Assembly: GCA_027365345.1 (NCBI GenBank)
Contig: DAHXNO010000202.1
Span: 1 to 64,000, forward strand
DNA: 64,000 bases
Source: Granulicella sp.
Lineage (GTDB): Bacteria > Acidobacteriota > Terriglobia > Terriglobales > Acidobacteriaceae
Reading direction: 5' to 3'
Each line of letters begins with the position of its first letter. Within the stretch, counting starts at the first letter, position 1. This document shows, piece by piece, positions 1-8,167 of the stretch. The position numbers and the translations under genes were made by a program. The notes beneath the pieces are model-generated. The model was not told the DNA's origin. It searched no databases and saw only the letters and a program-made list of their open reading frames with translations.

Positions 1-440
1 TCGCCGGTATCGAGGCCGGCATCCAGGAGCATGGTGGTGATTCCGGTCTCCGACTCTCCGTTGGCCACGGCCCATTGAATCGGCGCAGCGCCGCGGTACT
101 TTGGAAGCAGCGATCCGTGGACGTTGATATTTCCGTAGCGAGGCAGATCGAGCATCCATTGGGGAATGATGCGTCCGTAGGCTACCACGGTGATGGCGTC
201 GGGAGCGATACTCTCCAGGGTCGATCTGAGTTCCTGGTTGTTCTTGATTCGTTCCGGTTGCAGGACGGGAATACCCAGCCGAGCGGCGAGTTGTTTGACG
301 GGAGGGCTCTGGAGTTCCTGCTTACGCCCCACAGGACGGTCGGGCTGCGTCAGCACCAGGTTAACCTGATGCCCTGCGTCCACAAGCGCTTGCAGACTGG
401 GCACGGCGAACTCCGGGGTTCCACAGAAGACGAGTTTCAT
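1..440 (-). CDS. fmt: Methionyl-tRNA formyltransferase, N-terminal part (cut by left edge)
   Basis: Formylates the amino group of Met-tRNA(fMet) using 10-formyl-tetrahydrofolate, for translation initiation. The first 146 codons are present and the C-terminal half lies beyond position 1. The protein starts [16 protein letters not shown], typical of Fmt. The formyltransferase core follows: the N-[IV][15 protein letters not shown] loop with the catalytic Asn/His, and DAGLDTGD near the edge, carrying the catalytic Asp. An AAGG sequence 6 nt upstream serves as the ribosome binding site. def lies 291 bp upstream on the same strand, and def-fmt is a widespread functional pair that together controls formylation and deformylation of new proteins. 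The reading frame is intact as far as visible. Confidence 0.95.
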   Translation of the reverse strand, partial: MKLVFCGTPEFAVPSLQALVDAGHQVNLVLTQPDRPVGRKQELQSPPVKQLAARLGIPVLQPERIKNNQELRSTLESIAPDAITVVAYGRIIPQWMLDLPRYGNINVHGSLLPKYRGAAPIQWAVANGESETGITTMLLDAGLDTG

Positions 441-731
441 AACGCACCTTTGAGGTTTCTGGTGGATCTTGCAGATTCTGAGCGACGAGTTGTGGTTGGC
501 CGGCTCTGGAGAGATTCGTTTGAAGGCGAAGACTTCGCACGGTTCCGGCCGTAAAGAGAACTTGGCTCAAGAGATCTTCACAACGGACGGGGAGGAATGG
601 TTCCAGGGGATGGAAGCCAAGAGAGAGGCCAGCGGGTAGACAAAGAGTCCACGACCCAAAAAAGACATAAGATACTTTATTTTGAATGACTTAAGTGAAA
701 GACTCCAGCTTAGGAAGGATGCAGGCTTCGC

Positions 732-1340
732 CTACCATTCACCATTCTTTTGCAGCTTCCGAATGCGGCGGAGGACCAAGTCGCGCTTGAGGCGGCTGAG
801 GCGATCGATGAAGAGAATCCCATTGAGGTGGTCAATCTCATGCAGCATAGCTCGAGCCAGAAGCTCTTCACCTTCCACCTCAAAGAACTCTCCTTTCACA
901 TTCTGCGCACGTACCTTAACCCATGCATCACGTTGTATCTTCTCGCGAATTTCAGGTAGAGAGAGGCAGCCTTCCTCTTCGAGTTGCTTGCCGCGGCGGT
1001 CGATGACGACGGGGTTGATGAGGACCAGTTTATCCTCAGGCCGTTCGAGAAAGCTGATGTCGATGACGGTGATCTGTTGGGAGACATCGATCTGTGGTGC
1101 GGCAAGGCCGATGCCCTCTGCCGCGTACATGCTATCGAACATCTCCTCGACAAACTGAGCGAGTTCAGGCGTGAACTCCGTGACGAGCGCACTGGGCTTG
1201 AGCAACGTCGGGTGCGGATACTTGATCACCGTATGGAGTTTGGGAGCGGATCGAATGATGGCGTCCCGGGCGGCGATACGGGCGGCGCGCCGGGACTGCT
1301 GGGTTTCCGGCGGACTGTCGAATTTGGTCTCAGTGGGCAT
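732..1340 (-). CDS. def: Peptide deformylase
   Basis: Metal-dependent cytosolic hydrolase that removes the formyl group from the N-terminus of new proteins. All three family motifs are visible: GIGLAAPQ (about residues 76-83), EGCLS (about 123-127, Cys metal ligand) and HEIDH (about 167-171, two His ligands and the catalytic Glu). The protein is 202 aa from this ATG, with an N-terminal extension of about 30 charged residues compared with minimal deformylases. A GTG three codons upstream (1349) is an alternative start; neither has a strong Shine-Dalgarno sequence. fmt follows downstream. The 291 bp between the two genes holds nothing I recognise. Confidence 0.96.
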   Translation of the reverse strand: MPTETKFDSPPETQQSRRAARIAARDAIIRSAPKLHTVIKYPHPTLLKPSALVTEFTPELAQFVEEMFDSMYAAEGIGLAAPQIDVSQQITVIDISFLERPEDKLVLINPVVIDRRGKQLEEEGCLSLPEIREKIQRDAWVKVRAQNVKGEFFEVEGEELLARAMLHEIDHLNGILFIDRLSRLKRDLVLRRIRKLQKNGEW

Positions 1341-1378
1341 GCTACACACAATTCCAGCTTAACCGATGCGGATTCTGC

Positions 1379-2566
1379 TTAATAGGATCTTATCTGATCA
1401 CAATAACCAGCATAGTTTCGGTGAAGCTCCTTTAGGCTATCGCCGCCGAACTTTTCCATGACGCAGCGGGCAACGGTGAGGGCGACCATCGCCTCCGCAG
1501 CGACCCCGGCGGCGGGGACGACGCAGACGTCAGAGCGCTCATAGGCTGCCTTGGTGGGCTCCCGGGTTTCAAAGGAGACCGAGGCGAGGGGGCGGCGAAG
1601 GGTCGAGATCGGTTTGAGGTAGCCACGGATGACCAGATCCTGGCCGTTGGAGATGCCTCCCTCGAGGCCCCCGGCGTTGTTCTGTTCGCGGGTGAAGCGG
1701 GTGAAGGCGTTGGACGGGAGTTCACTCTCCGGGGCGTAGCCAATGGCATCGTGAACCAGCGATCCGGGTGATTGCGCCGCAGTGACGCCACGGCCTAGTT
1801 CCACGGCCTTGACGGCCTGGAGGCTCATAACCGCCTGGGCCAGCAATCCATCCAACCGCTCGTCCCAGTTGACGTGGGTGCCGACACCGGGGGGAAGGCC
1901 GTGGACCACCACCTCAAAGATGCCGCCGATGGTATCTCCGGAGCGGAGGGCAGCGTCCACCTGAGCCTTCATGCCGGCTTCAGAGTCCGGATCGACGCAG
2001 GCCAGAAGGACCTCTTCCCTCTCCGCCAGCGCGGCGATCTCAGCGAAGGTGGCGGAGCGGGAGAGTTCCGCCGAGCCTACCCGCGTGACATGGCTGGCCA
2101 CCTGGATGCCGAGGGCCCGAAGGAGCATCTTGGCCAGAGCTCCGCAGGCTACACGCGCGGCGGACTCCCGGGCGGAGGCGCGCTCCAGGATATAGCGGGC
2201 GTCAGCAAAGTTGTACTTGAGCGCTCCTGCCAGGTCGGCGTGCCCAGGGCGAGGGCTGGCGACGGCCTTGTGCCTGGACGGGTCACCTGGCTCCACGGGC
2301 AGAATCTGTTCCCAGTTCTTCCAGTCGCGGTTGACCAGGGTCATGGCGACCGGTGAACCGATGGTGTAACCGTGGCGCACGCCGGAGAGGATGTGAGCGG
2401 TATCGCGTTCGATACGCATCCGCCCACCGCGTCCGTAGCCTTGCTGGCGCCGCCAGAGTTCATGATCCAGAAAGGCCTGATCAACGGGGATACCCGCAGG
2501 AAGGCCGCTGAGCAGTGCGACAAGCGATTCACCGTGACTTTCGCCGGCTGTAGAGAAACGAAGCAT
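1379..2566 (-). CDS. aroC: Chorismate synthase
   Basis: Converts 5-enolpyruvylshikimate-3-phosphate to chorismate, the last common step of aromatic biosynthesis, with reduced FMN. The protein is 395 aa from the ATG at 2566 and starts MLRFSTAGESHGESL, with the conserved GESHG near residue 8. The GRGGRMRIERD motif, the ASARES segment and the NNAGGLEGGISNG segment are all present. The frame stays open further upstream, but only this Met gives the family N-terminus. There is no Shine-Dalgarno sequence. A TATAAT hexamer sits 9 nt before the ATG, so the mRNA may be leaderless or nearly so. It is the only shikimate-pathway gene in this window. Confidence 0.97.
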   Translation of the reverse strand: MLRFSTAGESHGESLVALLSGLPAGIPVDQAFLDHELWRRQQGYGRGGRMRIERDTAHILSGVRHGYTIGSPVAMTLVNRDWKNWEQILPVEPGDPSRHKAVASPRPGHADLAGALKYNFADARYILERASARESAARVACGALAKMLLRALGIQVASHVTRVGSAELSRSATFAEIAALAEREEVLLACVDPDSEAGMKAQVDAALRSGDTIGGIFEVVVHGLPPGVGTHVNWDERLDGLLAQAVMSLQAVKAVELGRGVTAAQSPGSLVHDAIGYAPESELPSNAFTRFTREQNNAGGLEGGISNGQDLVIRGYLKPISTLRRPLASVSFETREPTKAAYERSDVCVVPAAGVAAEAMVALTVARCVMEKFGGDSLKELHRNYAGYCDQIRSY

Positions 2567-2575
2567 CGAAACTAG

Positions 2576-2581
2576 ATTATA
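2576..2581 (-). promoter_or_regulatory. -10 box TATAAT just upstream of aroC
   Basis: A perfect TATAAT on the minus strand ends 9 nt before the aroC ATG. Transcription would begin at or next to the start codon. No convincing -35 hexamer is visible. This is one of at least eight such arrangements in the window. Confidence 0.5.
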
Positions 2582-2647
2582 AAGGCCATCGGCTTGAGCC
2601 CATACCCTGCCGCGTCCGCCAGAGGATGCCAATCGTCTTTCTTCCCG

Positions 2648-3679
2648 TCATTTCTTGTCGTCCCTGGGCTCAGCCGACTGGAGCCAGGCTTGCGAGTTGA
2701 AGAGAGGACGGTCCATGCTGCGGACCCATTCGGTGAGTTCGCCGGGGCCGCGGCCGGCGGCCTGGGCGCCGGCAAACTCGTTGCGTAGAGCCTGGAACTT
2801 GGCCTCGAGATCATCCAGGGCGCTGAGCAGCATGGCCTCAGGAGTCATGGGGAGTTTGGGTGAGCCAAACTCCAGCTTGCCGTGATGGGAGAGGATCATG
2901 TGTTCGATTAACAGGCGGAGCTGCTGGGGAAACGGCTCCGCTTTGGGATCCTGGGCAGCTTGAGCGTCCAGCTCGGCAATCTTCAGGTGGAGCATGCCTT
3001 GGGCGATCGAGATATGGCCAATGAGCTGGCCTTCCAGCGTATAGTCAAACGTGCTCTGCCAGCTCAGCTCGCGCACCTTGCCGATGTCATGGAGGATGGC
3101 TCCGGTGACTAGAAGATCGGGATTGACCTCTGGATAAAAGGGCGCGGTAGCGCGGCAGAGGCGGACCAGGGCGAGAACATGTTCCAGGAGGCCGCCGATC
3201 CAGGCATGATGGAGGCGCTTGGCGGCCGGCGCCTGAAGAAAGGCTGGGCCAAGCTGCGGATCGTCCAGGAAGGCCAGGACCAGGCGGCGAAGGTGGGGAT
3301 TGGCGAAGGACCCCACATAGCCCCGTAGTTCGGACGCCATGGCGGGAATCTCATACTGGGTGGTAGGGACAAAGTCGGCAGTGTCAATCTCGGTTGCGGC
3401 GGCGAGGCGCAGTTTGGAGAGGGTGATCTGGTACTTGCCTTGATATTTGGAGATCTGCCCGTATGCTTTGACATAGCTGCCCACGGCGCAGCTCTGGAGG
3501 GCCTCGGCGAAGTCATCCCACATGCGGGCTTCAAACTGACCGCTCTTATCGGCAAGGGAGAGAGCGAGGTATTGGCCGCCGCCCTTGCGATCCCGGGCGC
3601 TGATGGCGGCCACTAAAAAGAAGCTGGTGATGGGCTGGTTTTCAAACCGTGCTGCGTCGGAGACAAAAAACTCTTTCAT
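2648..3679 (-). CDS. OB-fold/HD-domain phosphohydrolase, YhaM-like 3'-5' exoribonuclease
   Basis: A 343-aa protein with an N-terminal OB-fold nucleic-acid-binding domain (about residues 15-95, including the YLALSLADKSGQFEARMWDD segment) and a C-terminal HD domain (about 150-300). HD metal ligands are visible as HHAW and LLEH (about 157-167), HDIGK (about 197-201) and an SHHG motif (about 264-267). This domain order is that of YhaM/CBF1, a 3'-5' exoribonuclease of Firmicutes and other bacteria. The exact substrate here is inferred only from the family. The start is an ATG at 3679; a TATCCT hexamer lies 12 nt upstream of it. The C-terminus is charged (EPRDDKK). Confidence 0.85.
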   Translation of the reverse strand: MKEFFVSDAARFENQPITSFFLVAAISARDRKGGGQYLALSLADKSGQFEARMWDDFAEALQSCAVGSYVKAYGQISKYQGKYQITLSKLRLAAATEIDTADFVPTTQYEIPAMASELRGYVGSFANPHLRRLVLAFLDDPQLGPAFLQAPAAKRLHHAWIGGLLEHVLALVRLCRATAPFYPEVNPDLLVTGAILHDIGKVRELSWQSTFDYTLEGQLIGHISIAQGMLHLKIAELDAQAAQDPKAEPFPQQLRLLIEHMILSHHGKLEFGSPKLPMTPEAMLLSALDDLEAKFQALRNEFAGAQAAGRGPGELTEWVRSMDRPLFNSQAWLQSAEPRDDKK

Positions 3680-3737
3680 AGGTAGAGGTCAAGGATACGA
3701 CACCTGACGCAGCAGGGCACAACCGTTTGATAACCGA

Positions 3738-3780
3738 CAGACGCAGCAACCAAGGGAATGAGCCTTGATTGCCGCGTCTG
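3738..3780 (-). repeat. Long imperfect inverted repeat downstream of the parvulin gene
   Basis: The arms CAGACGC-A-GCAA-CC-AAGG and CCTT-GA-TTGC-C-GCGTCTG can form a hairpin of 15 pairs with two internal mismatches around a 7-nt loop. It lies in the 128-bp gap between the parvulin gene stop and the HD-domain gene start. No T-run follows on the minus strand, so a classic intrinsic terminator is not supported. It may be an RNA-processing or pausing hairpin. Confidence 0.6.
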
Positions 3781-3807
3781 GTTGGCATGATGAAGCTGGT
3801 TGGAGGT

Positions 3808-5739
3808 CTATTGAGTCGCTGAAGAACTAGCGGTAGAGGATGGTGCGATGGGAGCAGCGAGTTCAGGATTCACCGTGGGGGCGACGGTGGCCGGCTGCGC
3901 TTGGGTCTTCGGTTGCGGTTTCTCCCTCATGCGCACCTTGGCCTCATTCTTCTTGCGCTTGTGGCGCGGGGCCTTCTTCTTCTTGACCGTATCTCCATCC
4001 AAACCGAGAGGGGCGGATTGAAGCTTTTCCGAGGTGCTTTGCTGGGTGGTAGCGATGATTGGCCGCATCTGGGCCTTGGCCTCAGCCTCGGCAACCTGTT
4101 TTTTGGCCTTCTTTTCCTCTGCCTGAGATTCAAGGTCTGTGTAACGGAACTTTTTGTGCGGGACAACCTTGGGCGCGAAGGGATCGACATAGCCCTGATC
4201 CTCCTCGCCACTGCCGGTGGTGATGGTGGTGTCGCCCACATCGGAGGCGAGGGTCTGCCCGGGCGCCTCTCCAAGGGCTCCGGCGCCGGCAGTACCGGTA
4301 GAGGCAGTCTGGGTTGGGGTGGTGGGAAGCGGGTTCTCCGGCGCCTGTCCGAAGCGGATCTTCTCGCGCTCCACCTTGTGGCGCTTGAAGTTTACGTCGA
4401 CCTTCTTCCCAGATTTCTCTTCAGCCTTGGCAGCCCGTTCCGCCTCCTTTTGGGCGAGGCGATCGCGAGCGGCTTTTAGCTCCTGCTGCGCGCGGTTGGC
4501 CTTCTCCTGCTCCAGCCGTTGCTTCTTGAGAACTTTCTTTTTGAGGGCTGGGGCGGTGTAGGAGGTGTAGGCAATCTCCATGGTGGGCTTCTCTGTGGGA
4601 GCGCCGGTATCTTCAAAGCCAGGGGCGATCTGGATATACGCCTGAGAGCGCAGCTTGGTTAGATACGCACGAAGAGCCGGCTGCAATTGCGAGAAGTAGA
4701 GCGCCTCCTGTACCTTCTCGTCCACCGCGGAGAGCGGAGGAACGCCGGCCTTCTGGTGGGAGTCAATGTGCAGGATGACGTATCCCTGCCGGGTCCGGAT
4801 GGGCGGAGTGTTGCCGCCAACCGGAAGCGGAAAGGTAGCGTTCTCGAGGACGTCACCCAGGGCGCCGCGCTTGAAGTCGCCCAGGTCGCCGCCAGCCGAG
4901 GCGGTAGGACCGCCAGAGTACTGGCGAGCCAAGGCGGCAAAGTTTCCGCCCGCCTTGAGCTTGGCCGCGATCTGGTCGGCACGGGCCTGCGCTGAGTCAA
5001 TCTGGGCCTGAGTGGGGTTATCCGGGGTAGGGATGAGAATCTCACTCAGATGCACCTCTTCGGGGACCATGAAGTCCTGTTTGTGGGCATCGTAGTAGGC
5101 GACTTCATCGGCATGGGTCATATCCAGATGGCTGCCGACCTGATCGCGAACCACCTGCTGGCGAATGAGCTGTTCGCGGATGTGCTGCTTGAAGTCTTCA
5201 AAGGAGACGCCCTGCTCGGTAGCTGCCTTCTGCAGGGCTTCCATGGAGGGCAGGTTGTTACGCTTGCGAATGTCGTCCAGCTCACGCATGGTTTCCGCGT
5301 CAGCGGTAATGCCGAGTTCCTTGCCCTTGGAGAGCAGAAGTTGCTCATCGATCATGTCCCGCAGAAGGTTGTCCACGCGGTCATCGAGTTCAGCTTGCGA
5401 GATGTTGTCCTGGCGAGCCTGCTGCAAAAGCTGATCTTCGGCAGCCTGGTACTCTGTGCGCGTGATCACCTGGTCATTGATGCGGGCGATGGCATCTTCC
5501 ACCACCGTGCCGCCCGGGGTGATGGGCGTAGGAGTGGGGAGCGGCAGAAGAGTGAGATTGGAGGCGGGCTCGAAGTTTGCTCCGGTGGCTGGATAGCCGC
5601 TCTGCTGCGGCTGCGTCTGGGTCTGCGCCGACGCCGCGGCGCCGGTTGTAGCCACAGCAGAGAGAGCCAAGGTGACAACGATACTGGCGGCGGCTGGCAA
5701 CCGGCCATGGAGTTTGGTGCGTGTTAGCTTCTGTGTCAT
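3808..5739 (-). CDS. SurA/PpiC-like periplasmic peptidyl-prolyl isomerase with long basic tail
   Basis: Predicted secreted chaperone of 643 aa. It has a signal peptide (about residues 1-38, with LPAAASIVVTLALSAV as the hydrophobic core), a SurA-type N-terminal region (about 75-230), and a parvulin rotamase domain (about 240-345, containing VHLSEILIPTP, ARQYSGGPTASAGGDLG and QGYVILHI). These suggest help with folding outer-membrane or exported proteins. After the rotamase domain there are about 250 residues rich in Lys, Glu and Gln, probably coiled coil, then a Pro/Thr/Lys-rich tail that ordinary SurA lacks. The ATG at 5739 was chosen because AAGGA lies 4 nt upstream and the signal peptide then starts correctly. 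Confidence 0.85.
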   Translation of the reverse strand: MTQKLTRTKLHGRLPAAASIVVTLALSAVATTGAAASAQTQTQPQQSGYPATGANFEPASNLTLLPLPTPTPITPGGTVVEDAIARINDQVITRTEYQAAEDQLLQQARQDNISQAELDDRVDNLLRDMIDEQLLLSKGKELGITADAETMRELDDIRKRNNLPSMEALQKAATEQGVSFEDFKQHIREQLIRQQVVRDQVGSHLDMTHADEVAYYDAHKQDFMVPEEVHLSEILIPTPDNPTQAQIDSAQARADQIAAKLKAGGNFAALARQYSGGPTASAGGDLGDFKRGALGDVLENATFPLPVGGNTPPIRTRQGYVILHIDSHQKAGVPPLSAVDEKVQEALYFSQLQPALRAYLTKLRSQAYIQIAPGFEDTGAPTEKPTMEIAYTSYTAPALKKKVLKKQRLEQEKANRAQQELKAARDRLAQKEAERAAKAEEKSGKKVDVNFKRHKVEREKIRFGQAPENPLPTTPTQTASTGTAGAGALGEAPGQTLASDVGDTTITTGSGEEDQGYVDPFAPKVVPHKKFRYTDLESQAEEKKAKKQVAEAEAKAQMRPIIATTQQSTSEKLQSAPLGLDGDTVKKKKAPRHKRKKNEAKVRMREKPQPKTQAQPATVAPTVNPELAAPIAPSSTASSSATQ

Positions 5740-6052
5740 CCGATCCTTATGCAGATACCCTTGCTCGCGGTCCGCGCCCAGCAGCCGCATGGTGATTTGA
5801 CTTTCCATCTGGGTAGAAGTTATCTGGCTGTTCTATTCTACCTGTGCGGAAGCTCCTTGGGGGATCTTCTGCAAGGGGTGCTCTTCTGGATTGCCCAGGC
5901 TGCGGCGAGGCAGGGGCGGGGCGCCTGCCGGAGCCGGCCTGTGGAACAGGCTCCGGTGCCGGCTACCGCGACGATGCTATACTCCGTCCAAATGGGGAGG
6001 CCTGCGTGTACCTGGGTCCCACCGCTGATTTGCCAGAGGTTCTTTTCCTTCC
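5740..6052. promoter_or_regulatory. Divergent intergenic region between parvulin and S41 protease genes
   Basis: This 313-bp region separates two divergent genes and should carry both promoters. A TATACT hexamer at 5978-5983 on the plus strand could be the -10 box for the protease gene, giving a leader of roughly 60 nt. I see no other gene. Confidence 0.4.
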
Positions 6053-7666
6053 ATGATGTCTTCCCCAATGCGTCGCGCACTGTTATCGGCAACCATCTTT
6101 TTGACCGCCTGTGGGTTTGCAGGCTCGCTGGCTGGCGGGCGGGTGGCCGCGCAGTCGGCCACGGACGAGTCGCAGTTGCGCGACTCGATGAAGCAGTTTA
6201 CCGGCGTCTTCGCCCTGGTGGAGGCCAACTACGCGGATAAGTTCAACCAGGATGAGGTGGATAAGACCATCTACGACGGGGCGATCCCGGGCATGCTGCA
6301 CGTGTTGGACCCGCACTCCAACTTCTTTGATCCCAAGGCCTACGCGGAGATGCGCCAGGAGCAGAGCGGCAAGTACTACGGCGTTGGCATGCAGATTGTG
6401 GAACAGAACGGCAAAGTGGTGGTGGTAGCCCCGATTGAAGGGACGCCAGCCTTTCGCGCAGGAATCCGGCCGGGCGATGTGATCATGGCGGTGGATGGGA
6501 AGCCGATTGACCACGTTGACACCACAGCCGTTGCGAATCTCCTGAAGGGACCGCGGGGTACGCATGTCACAGTGACGATGTCTCGGGAAGGCTTCGCCAA
6601 GCCACTGGAGTTCCACCTGGTACGCGACGAGATTCCGGAAAAGTCCGTGCCGCTGGCCTTTATGATCCGGCCGGGAATTGGCTATATCCGCATCACCAGC
6701 GAGATGGAGACCACCTCGCAGGAGGTGCAGGACGCACTGAACAGCTTTGGCCCGAATCTGAAGGGACTGGTGATCGATCTGCGTGACAATCCGGGCGGAC
6801 TGTTGAACCAGGCAGTGGATGTCTGCGACAAGTTCCTGAGCAAAGGACAAGTGGTGGTTTCGCAGAGAGCACGCAAGGGCGTCTTCCCAGACCAGGTCTA
6901 CACGGTTCCAACCGGGTCGACGGCGAAGTACCCGATTGTGGTTCTGGTGAACCGCAACACGGCTTCGGCGGCAGAGATCATCTCTGGCGCGCTGCAGGAT
7001 CATGACCGGGCCTTGATTGTCGGTGAGACGACCTTTGGCAAGGGACTGGTGCAAACCGTCTTCCCGATTGCGGAAGACAGCGGACTGGCGTTAACTACCT
7101 ACCACTACTACACGCCCTCCGGGCGGCTGATTCAACGGAACTATAACGGGGTTTCGCTCTATGACTATTACTACGTGCGCAACGATGCCCTGCCCGCCAA
7201 CAACACCAACAAAGAGCTGGAACACACCGATGCGGGGCGCGTGGTCTATGGGGGCGGCGGCATCACGCCGGATGAGAAGATCCCGGAGTTGAAGAGCAAT
7301 CACTTTCAGGACGAGATGCTGCTTCACTACGCCTTCTTCGGCTTTAGCAACCACTACCTGGCCAGCCACACGGTGAGCCGGAATCTGGTGGTGGACGACG
7401 CCCTGTTGCAGCAGTTCAAGGATTATCTGAAGTCACAAAAGATTGCGTATACGGACAAGGAGTTTGCCGACAACCTGGATTGGGTCAAGGTTCGGATCAA
7501 GACCGAGCTGTTTACATCGCAGTTTGGGCAGGCGGCCGGGGATGAGGTGATCACCGAGTGGGATCCGCAGGTGAACCAGGCTCTCTCCTACATGCCCATG
7601 GCGTTGGCGCTGGAGAACCACCAGTTGCCGTCTGAGCAGAAGGTGCAGACGGCCAGCACCAAGTAG
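6053..7666 (+). CDS. S41-family carboxyl-terminal processing protease
   Basis: Predicted periplasmic serine protease of 537 aa, similar to CtpA/Prc tail-specific proteases. A signal peptide or lipoprotein-like leader covers residues 1-34. A PDZ domain (about 105-185, with the FRAGIRPGDVIMAVDG segment) binds substrate C-termini. The S41 catalytic domain has Ser305 in NTASAAEI and Lys330 in TTFGKG, 25 residues apart as in the known Ser/Lys dyad. The C-terminal part (about 380-537) is helical and not assigned. AGAGG lies about 12 nt before the first ATG. A second ATG follows immediately and could also serve as start. Confidence 0.93.
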   Translation: MMSSPMRRALLSATIFLTACGFAGSLAGGRVAAQSATDESQLRDSMKQFTGVFALVEANYADKFNQDEVDKTIYDGAIPGMLHVLDPHSNFFDPKAYAEMRQEQSGKYYGVGMQIVEQNGKVVVVAPIEGTPAFRAGIRPGDVIMAVDGKPIDHVDTTAVANLLKGPRGTHVTVTMSREGFAKPLEFHLVRDEIPEKSVPLAFMIRPGIGYIRITSEMETTSQEVQDALNSFGPNLKGLVIDLRDNPGGLLNQAVDVCDKFLSKGQVVVSQRARKGVFPDQVYTVPTGSTAKYPIVVLVNRNTASAAEIISGALQDHDRALIVGETTFGKGLVQTVFPIAEDSGLALTTYHYYTPSGRLIQRNYNGVSLYDYYYVRNDALPANNTNKELEHTDAGRVVYGGGGITPDEKIPELKSNHFQDEMLLHYAFFGFSNHYLASHTVSRNLVVDDALLQQFKDYLKSQKIAYTDKEFADNLDWVKVRIKTELFTSQFGQAAGDEVITEWDPQVNQALSYMPMALALENHQLPSEQKVQTASTK

Positions 7667-7918
7667 CCGGGGCGGTGACGGCAGAAGCTGGTGCGAATCC
7701 GATGGGTTAGCCGTGGGCGGCATGAGCCGAGCCTGGGTTGAGGACTGCCGCGGCTTGTGGGCTTGTGGGTCTTCCGGGCGGCATTCGGGCTGAAGAGGTT
7801 TCCCGCGCCAAACGCAGGTATCTCCTGTGATTCTCTGCCCGTGAGGATGAACGTAGCCGAACGAAGTGGAGACGCGCCCGGGATGCTGCTGGCCGATGCT
7901 ACCAGCCGAGAGATGAGT

Positions 7919-7993
7919 TGGAGCGGGAGACCGGGATCGAACCGGCGACATTCAGCTTGGGAAGCTGACGTTCTGCCACTGAACTACTCCCGC
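7919..7993 (-). tRNA. tRNA-Gly (anticodon CCC)
   Basis: Read on the minus strand, a full cloverleaf can be drawn: acceptor GCGGGAG/CTCCCGC, D arm containing GTTCAGTGGCAGAAC, anticodon stem TCAGC/GCTGA with loop TTCCCAA (anticodon CCC, reading GGG codons), and a T arm with GGTTCGATCCC-like sequence. The discriminator T and the CCA end are encoded. The gene stands alone, and I see no attachment-site duplication or integrase next to it. The 252 bp between it and the S41 protease gene holds no other recognised feature. Confidence 0.95.
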
Positions 7994-8167
7994 CCGTGGG
8001 ATCCGCTGTGCAGCCGTGGATCGATGCCGGACGAAACGACTCACCAAGGAGAGTATCTCCCGGACAAAGGAAAATGGCAATTCTCCGTCTGCGGCTTCGG
8101 TGAGCCTTGCCAAGTTACTTTCCTTCGGCGTCGCTCGCCAGCGCCGCGCATCCGCCACGGCCGCGCA

